This document shows, piece after piece, positions 1-5,565 of a stretch of DNA of 8,133 nucleotides; position 1 is the stretch's first letter; every line of letters starts with the position of its first letter. The DNA lies in contig RFJE01000098.1 of assembly GCA_003695005.1 (NCBI GenBank), positions 1-8,133 of the forward strand, in the 5' to 3' direction. A program made the position numbers and the translations under genes. The stretch comes from Candidatus Hydrogenedentota bacterium. GTDB lineage: Bacteria; Spirochaetota; Leptospiria; Turneriellales; J094. Under the pieces are notes generated by a model, which had not been told where the DNA came from, did no database searches, and saw nothing but the letters and a program-made list of their open reading frames with translations.

Positions 1-209
1 TAGTAGTAAATGAAAAAAGAAGTTACAAAAGTAAGCGCTGTAAATATGGCTGCGGTAATTAAAATTTTTCGTTTATCTGTTTTTTTTAAGTACAGGATGA
101 TACCAACTTCCACTAAAATTGCAATAGGCACGGCAACGTATAAATTTATAAGCGGTATAAAAGACAGCAAAAAAGCAACGATGGAACTTACCAATAAAAA
201 CCAAACCAT
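1..209 (-). CDS. Partial small multi-pass membrane protein, unrecognised (C-terminus off window)
   Basis: Reading leftwards from an ATG at 209-207, an open frame continues to the window edge (69 complete codons, no stop). The product begins MVWFLLVSSIVAFLL and has three hydrophobic stretches, at about residues 2-20, 22-41 and 48-69. A short basic loop (KKTDKRK, residues 42-48) separates the second and third, so an integral inner-membrane protein is likely. I do not recognise the family. In-frame TAG and TAA codons lie two to three codons upstream of the ATG, so the frame cannot start earlier, yet there is no purine-rich ribosome binding site before it. Translation may be leaderless or weak, or the true 5' end may have been lost next to the palindromic intergenic segment. 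A Lys-rich plus-strand frame over the same DNA is a less likely alternative. Confidence 0.5.
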   Translation of the reverse strand, partial: MVWFLLVSSIVAFLLSFIPLINLYVAVPIAILVEVGIILYLKKTDKRKILITAAIFTALTFVTSFFIYY

Positions 210-290
210 AGGTTACTATGCAAGGAAGGCCGGGGCTGTCAAGATATTGCATTTAGAACTTGAACCCGAGTTTCCGGCAATTCTCGGTGA

Positions 291-368
291 AGGACAAAAA
301 GGCCTGCTAAGCGCAGTTCCGCAGCCTTAAGCGAGGACTGTTTGAGCACTAGCAGGCCTTTTTGTCCT
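291..368. repeat. 78-bp palindromic element with perfect 19-bp inverted arms
   Basis: The left arm AGGACAAAAAGGCCTGCTA (291-309) is exactly complementary to the right arm TAGCAGGCCTTTTTGTCCT (350-368). They enclose a 40-nt loop that can itself pair partly (CAGT 314-317 with ACTG 337-340, CGC 320-322 with GCG 331-333). The A5-GC-rich-T5 pattern, followed on the plus strand by ATTTTT (369-374), resembles a bidirectional intrinsic terminator. However, the element lies between two divergent gene starts, where a terminator is not expected, and its loop is far longer than usual. It could instead be a dispersed REP- or MITE-like repeat. No clear target-site duplication flanks it. Confidence 0.85.
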
Positions 369-384
369 ATTTTTAATTCGATTT

Positions 385-417
385 CAGCGATTCTCGGCAT
401 TTCGCCGAGAATCGCTG
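385..417. repeat. Perfect 14-bp hairpin with 5-nt loop
   Basis: CAGCGATTCTCGGC (385-398) and GCCGAGAATCGCTG (404-417) are perfect reverse complements around the loop ATTTC. The stem is very stable, and no T-run follows it, so it is a poor intrinsic terminator. Its core word GCRATTCTCGG also occurs at 277-287, left of the larger inverted repeat. The two structures therefore seem to be parts of one composite repeat segment rather than unrelated hairpins. Confidence 0.85.
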
Positions 418-430
418 CCGAGTTTCGGAC

Positions 431-481
431 TTGACCGTGTGTAAAGCTTTATTGCTATTGTATGGCGCACTAAAATATTAT
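431..481 (+). promoter_or_regulatory. Candidate sigma70-type promoter(s) of the operon
   Basis: Two overlapping candidates precede the first operon gene. The first is TTGACC at 431-436 with TATTGT at 456-461, which is preceded by TG at 453-454 as in an extended -10; the 19-bp spacer is long. The second is TTGCTA at 452-457 with TATTAT at 476-481 and an 18-bp spacer. Both are inferred from consensus similarity only, in AT-rich DNA where such matches are common. Confidence 0.4.
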
Positions 482-486
482 AGTGC
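467..486. promoter_or_regulatory. Operator-like inverted repeat over a -10 candidate
   Basis: GCACTA (467-472) and TAGTGC (481-486) are perfect 6-bp inverted arms around the 8-bp AT-only centre AAATATTA. The 20-bp site overlaps the TATTAT -10 candidate, the position expected for a dimeric repressor. Arms of this size also arise by chance in 8 kb, and no regulator gene lies in the window, so this is a suggestion only. Confidence 0.3.
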
Positions 487-512
487 TTAAAAAATTAAAA
501 ACTTTAAAAGAC

Positions 513-519
513 AAAGGAG
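513..519 (+). promoter_or_regulatory. Strong ribosome binding site that fixes the reductase start
   Basis: AAAGGAG sits 5 nt upstream of the ATG at 525-527, an ideal Shine-Dalgarno arrangement. It decides between this ATG and an upstream in-frame GTG at 483-485. The GTG has no such site and would add 14 mostly basic residues in front of the first membrane segment. Confidence 0.9.
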
Positions 520-524
520 TCAAT

Positions 525-2600
525 ATGGAAATAGCTCTTATCGCTTTGTTTGGAATTTTATTTTTTGGTTCGTTTACCATTGCGGGACGAACCGTTATGA
601 AGTATTGGCGACAAATTCATCTTGCTCAGCCAAATGAAATTAAAACGCCAATGGGTGAGAGAATTAAAAGTGTAATTGTCAATGTATTATTCCAGCGAAA
701 GCTTATGAAAAGACCTTTGCGCGGTATTTTTCATATTTTTATTTTTTATGGTTTTTTAGTCTATGGTATGCATACAACGTCACAATTTATTGGCGGCTTT
801 ATGGCCGATTATGATTTTTATATTCCAACTTTTTTAGATAATTTGTTAGGTCTAAGAGGGCACTATACCATTACTTCTATTTATGATGTTGTACTCGATA
901 TTTTTACTTTATTAGTGCTTTCTGGACTTGCTTTTTTTGCGATTCGTCGATGGGTGATTAAGGCTTACGAATTAGACCGACCTTCGCAGCAAAGTTTTAT
1001 TGTGATTTTAATGATTTCGCTTTTAATGTTTTTTACTTTAATTGGAGAAGGTGCTAAAACTTTGTATGCGAACCATGAAGTCATTAGTCCTATCCGCACA
1101 GGAGTGGGCTCTCTTTTGGCTTCCTTAGGCTTAACAGCAGAAAATGCAAAACCCATTTATTTACTAGGTTGGTGGGGGCACATCATTACTGTATTTACTT
1201 TTATGATTTATGTACCTCGCTCAAAGCATGCTCACTTAATATGGGCACCTGTTAATTTTTATTTCACTTCCAATGAGCCTCGTGGTGCTATTCCTTTTCT
1301 CGATACAGAAAATGCGGCTGTTTGGGGAGCCACGAATGTACAAGATTTTACATGGGACAGACTGTTAGATGGACTTGCTTGTATTGAATGTGGTCGATGT
1401 ACGATTGTTTGTCCAGCTAACTCTACAGGCAAGTTATTAAACCCCAAGCAAATTATGGTGGATTTAAAACATGCTGTCATGGAAAAAATGGATGTGTACG
1501 AAAAAGCAAAAGCCGAAGGGAAATCTGACGAAGAATTAGCAGCGATGCAGGAGTTACGCGTTATCGATCAATATACACCGGAAGAAGCACTTTGGGGATG
1601 TACCACTTGCTATTCCTGTGTAGAGCAATGTCCTGTAGGAAATAATCAGGTTGAGTCCATATTACAAATGCGCCGAGCTCTTGTATTAAATGAAGGAAGA
1701 CTGCCAACCGATTTACAAAATGCACTTACTAATATTGAAAATCAGTCAAATCCTTGGGGAGTGGGAGCTCATAAACGAGAAGAGTGGGCAGAAGGTTTAG
1801 AAATTAAGACCATGGCACAGTGGGCAGAAGAAGGAAAAACTCCCGACATATTATTTTGGGTAGGCTGCGCCGGTGCTTTTGACGATCGAAATAAAAAAGT
1901 TGCCCGTACCATTGTAAACTTACTAAACAAAGCTGATATTAGTTTCGGTATTTTAGGACAAGAAGAAAATTGTACGGGAGATAGTGCTCGTCGCGCTGGC
2001 AATGAATACTTATTCCAAATGATGGCACAAACCAATATTGAAACCATGAATGGGTATGGGGTCAAGAAGATATTAACGGCTTGCCCACATTGTTTCAATA
2101 CCATAAAAAACGAGTATCCTCAATTAGGGGGTGAATATGAAGTCATGCATCACTCACAATTTTTGTCTCAACTCATTGAAGATGGAAAACTTCAGGTGGA
2201 TAGCTCGAAATTGCAGGAATATGGAAATATCTCTTACCATGACTCTTGCTATTTAGGAAGGTACAACCAAACATACTCTGCTCCAAGAAAAGTTTTAGAA
2301 AAAGCTTCGGGTAAAAAAGTATTAGAGCCAGTTGCAACAAAAGAAACCGGGCTTTGTTGTGGAGCAGGGGGAGCGCAAATGTGGATGGAAGAGCAGCCTA
2401 GTACAGACAAACCTGGAGTAAAAGCAGAACGAGTTAATATTAAAAGGACAAATCAGTTATTAGATACCGGAGCGAATACACTTGCCACAGCTTGTCCATT
2501 TTGTATTACCATGGTTTCGGATGGTGTGAAAGCAAACGAAAAAGAAGAAGAAATTAAAACAAAGGATATTGCCGAGCTATTAGAAGAAGCTGTCGTTTAA
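525..2600 (+). CDS. Membrane Fe-S reductase, ETF:menaquinone oxidoreductase (EMO/FadF) type
   Basis: This 691-residue protein has the FadF/EMO architecture. A NarI-like membrane domain has hydrophobic helices at about 4-20, 66-86, 118-140, 158-178 and 211-230, with candidate haem b ligands His70, His83 and His219. A two-cluster ferredoxin module follows: C286-x2-C289-x2-C292-x3-C296-Pro and C359-x2-C362-x2-C365-x3-C369-Pro. Then come two CCG (heterodisulfide-reductase-type) cysteine-rich domains, C448/C483/C520/C523 and C575/C611-C612/C657/C660. In known members these proteins take electrons from electron-transferring flavoprotein reduced by acyl-CoA dehydrogenases and pass them to menaquinone, linking beta-oxidation to respiration. 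The first CCG domain has CT in place of CC (Thr484), which I believe is common in this family. No etfA, etfB or acyl-CoA dehydrogenase gene is visible, so the partner is inferred. It is the first gene of the operon, and its stop lies 1 nt before lpxA. An HdrD- or GlpC-like reductase acting on another donor is the main alternative. Confidence 0.85.
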   Translation: MEIALIALFGILFFGSFTIAGRTVMKYWRQIHLAQPNEIKTPMGERIKSVIVNVLFQRKLMKRPLRGIFHIFIFYGFLVYGMHTTSQFIGGFMADYDFYIPTFLDNLLGLRGHYTITSIYDVVLDIFTLLVLSGLAFFAIRRWVIKAYELDRPSQQSFIVILMISLLMFFTLIGEGAKTLYANHEVISPIRTGVGSLLASLGLTAENAKPIYLLGWWGHIITVFTFMIYVPRSKHAHLIWAPVNFYFTSNEPRGAIPFLDTENAAVWGATNVQDFTWDRLLDGLACIECGRCTIVCPANSTGKLLNPKQIMVDLKHAVMEKMDVYEKAKAEGKSDEELAAMQELRVIDQYTPEEALWGCTTCYSCVEQCPVGNNQVESILQMRRALVLNEGRLPTDLQNALTNIENQSNPWGVGAHKREEWAEGLEIKTMAQWAEEGKTPDILFWVGCAGAFDDRNKKVARTIVNLLNKADISFGILGQEENCTGDSARRAGNEYLFQMMAQTNIETMNGYGVKKILTACPHCFNTIKNEYPQLGGEYEVMHHSQFLSQLIEDGKLQVDSSKLQEYGNISYHDSCYLGRYNQTYSAPRKVLEKASGKKVLEPVATKETGLCCGAGGAQMWMEEQPSTDKPGVKAERVNIKRTNQLLDTGANTLATACPFCITMVSDGVKANEKEEEIKTKDIAELLEEAVV

Positions 2601-2601
2601 A

Positions 2602-3420
2602 ATGGCTAAAATTCATCCTACGGCAATTGTCTCCGATAACGCTAAACTGGCCGACTCTGTAGAAGTCGGCCCTTATGCCATTATTGGGGATCATGTTACG
2701 ATTGGCCCGAATACAAAAGTAGGGGAGTTTGTCACCATAAAAGGACACACTACCATTGGCGCAGGCAATATTTTCCATAAAGGGACTTCCATTGGAGAGC
2801 CTGCCCAAGATGTAAACTTTGATAATTGGGATGGAAAAATTTTCATTGGGGACAATAACACCTTTCGCGAGAACTGCACGGTACACTTACCCTCTCGAAA
2901 AGAAAACACGACTACCATTGGATCTGGTGGTTACTTTATGGTAAATGCGCATGTAGCGCATGATTGTGTTGTGGGCAATGGAGTTTTCTTTATCAACAAT
3001 TGCTGTATTGGTGGCTACGTTCAAGTTGGCAATGGAGCTTATATTTCTGCTGCCTCTAATATCGTGCAATGGCTTCGCATGGGCGATTTGGCAATTTTAG
3101 GCGCTGATTCAAAAGCCTCGCAAGATATTCCCCCTTATGTTATGGCAACCGGTACTACAGCTGTGGCTCATGGTTTGAATTTAATTGGAATGAAGAGAGC
3201 AGGCTTTTCTAAAGAAGAAATTTCTGCGATTAAAGAAGCATTTAAGCTACTTTATTTAAGCAAACTATCTGTTAAAAATGCTCTTAAGGCAATAGAAGAA
3301 GATCTTTTTTCTAAATATGCCTCTCATGCTGCTGCATTAGAAAAATTGACTTATTTTGTTGAATTTATTCGCGAAAGTAAAAAAGGCATTATTTCCTATT
3401 CGGAAAAGCATAAAGAATGA
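2602..3420 (+). CDS. lpxA: UDP-N-acetylglucosamine O-(or N-)acyltransferase LpxA
   Basis: LpxA transfers an R-3-hydroxyacyl chain from acyl carrier protein to UDP-GlcNAc (or its 3-amino analogue) in the cytoplasm, the first step of lipid A synthesis. The 272-residue product is slightly longer than the 262 of E. coli. It has a left-handed beta-helix of hexapeptide repeats (about 5-185) and a helical C-terminal domain (about 200-265). Conserved signatures are IGEPAQD (64-70, matching E. coli IGEVNQD), NAHVAHDC (115-122) with catalytic base His120, QDIPPYV (174-180) and GMKRAGFS (196-203). Lys171 falls at the acyl-ruler position described for Leptospira interrogans LpxA, suggesting a shorter chain such as 3-OH-C12. 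Unusually, the residues matching E. coli His144 and His160 are Tyr139 and Val155, in a simple alignment by eye. The gene starts 1 nt after the reductase stop with no strong ribosome binding site, so translational coupling is likely; its TGA overlaps the next ATG. No lpxD, fabZ or lpxB adjoins it. Confidence 0.92.
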   Translation: MAKIHPTAIVSDNAKLADSVEVGPYAIIGDHVTIGPNTKVGEFVTIKGHTTIGAGNIFHKGTSIGEPAQDVNFDNWDGKIFIGDNNTFRENCTVHLPSRKENTTTIGSGGYFMVNAHVAHDCVVGNGVFFINNCCIGGYVQVGNGAYISAASNIVQWLRMGDLAILGADSKASQDIPPYVMATGTTAVAHGLNLIGMKRAGFSKEEISAIKEAFKLLYLSKLSVKNALKAIEEDLFSKYASHAAALEKLTYFVEFIRESKKGIISYSEKHKE

Positions 3421-5561
3421 GGGACTCATCCTCGAAGTATTCATCACCAGAATACTATATTAACCGTGAAATTAGTTGGCTTCGGTTTAATGACAGGGTC
3501 TTAGAAGAAGCCATGGATAAAACAACCCCGCTTTTAGAAAGAGTTCGTTTTATTACCATTTGCGAAAATAACTTAGATGAATTTTTTATGGTAAGAGTAG
3601 CCGGCTTAAAGCAAAAAATTGAAAATGAAATTAAAGAAACTGGTCCCGATGGTATGACAAGTGAAGAGCAATTAAGCGCGATCCGTTTACATTTACTTGG
3701 TTTTTACCGCAATCTTTATGGGGTTTTAAATCGAGAATTATTACCGGTGTTGTTAGAAAAAGGAATTGAGATATTAAAGCCAGAACAGTTGCCTGTCTCT
3801 AAAAAAAGAAAATTAAGACAAATTTATAAAAGCGAAATATATCCTATTTTAACCCCACTTGCTATTGACCCGGGTCGGCCTTTTCCACGTTTAGCGAATC
3901 GGCGTCTCAATTTAGCGGTTCGCCTTACCAGGCCGAAGCAAGAAAAAAATCCGTTATTTGCCGTGGTACAGGTTCCTCAAGTTTTACCAAGATTATTACC
4001 TCTGCATAATTCTTATGATCGCAAAGGCCATCACACTTATGTTTTTTTAGAAGATGTTATTTCCTATTTTATGAAAGATTTGTTCCCCGGTTTTAAAATT
4101 TTAGATGTTACTTCTTTTCGCATTACACGAGATAGTGATTTAATTATTGAAGAAGATGAAGTTGATGACTTACTTGCTACCATCCAGAGGGAATTAAAAC
4201 GAAGACAAAAGGGGGCAGCAGTTCGATTAGAAGTACGGTCTCATGCAGAGAAAGCCATTGTTGCGGAGCTCATGGAATTTTTAAATTTACAAGAAGATGA
4301 CGTGTACTACTGTGATGGTCCTGTACCATTAGAAGGATTTAAAGATTTATTCCAAGACCCTATTTTAGAGAAGGAAACGTACAAGCCTTTTACACCGATT
4401 ACACCGGTTTTATATGAAAAGCCTGCCGAGTTATTTCGAGTTATTGCAAAGCAAGATGTGTTTGTTCATCATCCATTTGATTCTTTTTCTGTGGTAGAAG
4501 ATTTTGTTGCAGCCGCTGCCAATGATCCTGATGTTCTTGCCATTAAGCAAACTCTATACAGAACCGGAAGCCAATCTCGCATATTAGATTCTTTAATTAC
4601 AGCTGCTCGCAATGGAAAGCAAGTCACCGCTCTTGTTGAATTGCAAGCTCGTTTTGATGAAGAGACAAATATTCAATGGGCAAAACGTTTAGAAGAAGAA
4701 GGGATTCATGTTGTATATGGATTAGTTGGTGTCAAAACACATTGTAAAATCTGTCTTGTTGTTCGCAAAGAAGGTAGAAAAATTCAGCCGTATGTGCATT
4801 TAAGCACAGGAAACTACAATGCCATAACGGCAAGGATTTATACAGATGTTGGTTTGTTTACAGCCGACCCCGATTTAAGCGAAGATATTACAAACTTGTT
4901 TAATGTAATTACGGGCTACGCGCGTATTCCGGTCATGAAAAAAATTCATATCTCACCGGGATTTATTAAAAAAGAGATATTAGCTCGTATAAAAAAAGAA
5001 ACTGAATATGCTAAAAAAGGAAAACCTGCTTCGATCTTTGCAAAAATGAATGCACTTGTCGATGCAGATGTCATTCGTGAGCTTTATATCGCTTCTTCTG
5101 CCGGGGTTAAAATCACTTTATTAGTTCGAGGAATTTGCTGTTTACGTCCGGGCATCAAGGATATTTCGGAAAATATACAGGTGATTTCCATTGTAGGACG
5201 GCTATTAGAGCATAGTCGTATTTTTATTTTTGAAAATGGGGGCAATAAAATTTATTATTTTTCAAGTGCCGATTGGATGCCTCGCAATTTTAATCGGCGG
5301 ATTGAAGTCATGTGGCCAATTGAAGATTCCATGATTCGACAAAAAATAGACGAAATTAAAGATACCTATTTAAAGGATAATGTAAAAGCGCGGATCATGC
5401 AGCCCGATGGAACTTACATTCGACGTCAAGATAAGGAAAAAAATAAAGTGAATGCGCAAGAAATTTTTATTGAGAAAACAAGAGAAAAGCTTTCGGCGCG
5501 AGAGAAAAAATCCGATAAAAAGAAAGTATTTGCACAAAAAAAGCAGAGTCATGAAGATTAA
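3417..5561 (+). CDS. ppk1: Polyphosphate kinase 1
   Basis: PPK1 reversibly makes long-chain inorganic polyphosphate from ATP through a phosphohistidine intermediate. The 714-residue length is normal for the family. The usual four domains follow in order: N domain (about 12-115, starting YINREISWLRFNDRVLEEA), head domain (about 120-325), and catalytic C1 (about 330-510) and C2 (about 511-690), both of the phospholipase-D fold. The expected active-site features are present. His442 in VKTHCKI matches the autophosphorylated His435 of E. coli, His461 in YVHLSTGNYN matches His454, and His599 in LLEHSRIFIFEN matches His592. Arg382 in LYRTG and Arg412 in ARFDEE match the ATP/polyphosphate-binding arginines. 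SADWMPRNFNRRIEV (617-631) is the C2 signature. The protein should be active. A Lys/Glu-rich tail (about 671-714) extends past the catalytic fold and may be disordered or bind anionic polymer. The ATGA overlap with lpxA implies translational coupling. No exopolyphosphatase (ppx) gene is adjacent. Confidence 0.97.
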   Translation: MRDSSSKYSSPEYYINREISWLRFNDRVLEEAMDKTTPLLERVRFITICENNLDEFFMVRVAGLKQKIENEIKETGPDGMTSEEQLSAIRLHLLGFYRNLYGVLNRELLPVLLEKGIEILKPEQLPVSKKRKLRQIYKSEIYPILTPLAIDPGRPFPRLANRRLNLAVRLTRPKQEKNPLFAVVQVPQVLPRLLPLHNSYDRKGHHTYVFLEDVISYFMKDLFPGFKILDVTSFRITRDSDLIIEEDEVDDLLATIQRELKRRQKGAAVRLEVRSHAEKAIVAELMEFLNLQEDDVYYCDGPVPLEGFKDLFQDPILEKETYKPFTPITPVLYEKPAELFRVIAKQDVFVHHPFDSFSVVEDFVAAAANDPDVLAIKQTLYRTGSQSRILDSLITAARNGKQVTALVELQARFDEETNIQWAKRLEEEGIHVVYGLVGVKTHCKICLVVRKEGRKIQPYVHLSTGNYNAITARIYTDVGLFTADPDLSEDITNLFNVITGYARIPVMKKIHISPGFIKKEILARIKKETEYAKKGKPASIFAKMNALVDADVIRELYIASSAGVKITLLVRGICCLRPGIKDISENIQVISIVGRLLEHSRIFIFENGGNKIYYFSSADWMPRNFNRRIEVMWPIEDSMIRQKIDEIKDTYLKDNVKARIMQPDGTYIRRQDKEKNKVNAQEIFIEKTREKLSAREKKSDKKKVFAQKKQSHED

Positions 5562-5565
5562 CTAA

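Larger units (their letters stand above)
210..524. other. Divergent intergenic region with palindromes and promoters
   Basis: This 315-nt stretch separates the leftward membrane-protein frame from the rightward operon. No convincing gene lies in it. Its middle is richer in G+C than its surroundings: 35 of 60 bases in 301-360, against 19 of 60 in 1-60 and 15 of 60 in 481-540. It contains a 19-bp inverted repeat, a 14-bp hairpin, three copies of GCRATTCTCGG and two similar CCGAGTTTC-type words. The AT-rich right part (about 430-524) carries the promoter candidates, a 20-bp operator-like palindrome and the ribosome binding site of the operon. Confidence 0.75.

Noticed and set aside
225..300. tRNA-like segment (TTGAACCCGAG resembling a T-arm)
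   Set aside because: No acceptor, D-arm or anticodon stem can be assembled around it, and the sequence is better explained by the repeat words.
10..330. Plus-strand frame of 106 codons at the left end
   Set aside because: It has no ribosome binding site, is Lys-rich and low in complexity over the part antisense to the hydrophobic leftward frame, and runs through the left arm and loop of the palindrome. It is most likely a shadow frame.
291..368. Integron attC site
   Set aside because: The palindromic form is suggestive, but I could not find the paired RYYYAAC and GTTRRRY core sites at its ends, and no integrase or cassette array is present.
483..524. GTG at 483 as the start of the Fe-S reductase
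   Set aside because: The ATG at 525 has AAAGGAG at ideal spacing and begins directly at the membrane segment. The extra 14 residues are basic and lie within the candidate promoter and operator region.
1769..2104. Minus-strand frame of 111 codons inside the reductase gene
   Set aside because: It is antisense to the conserved CCG domain, has no ribosome binding site or recognisable family, and is a shadow frame.
525..2600. Heterodisulfide reductase subunit or GlpC/LutA-type oxidoreductase
   Set aside because: The CCG domains are shared with these families, but the N-terminal NarI-like membrane domain fused to the dicluster ferredoxin and both CCG domains in one chain of about 690 residues fits the FadF/EMO type better.
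2602..3420. LpxD or another hexapeptide acyltransferase
   Set aside because: The NAHVAHDC, QDIPPYV and GMKRAGFS motifs and the length of 272 are those of LpxA; LpxD has a different N-terminal domain and is longer.
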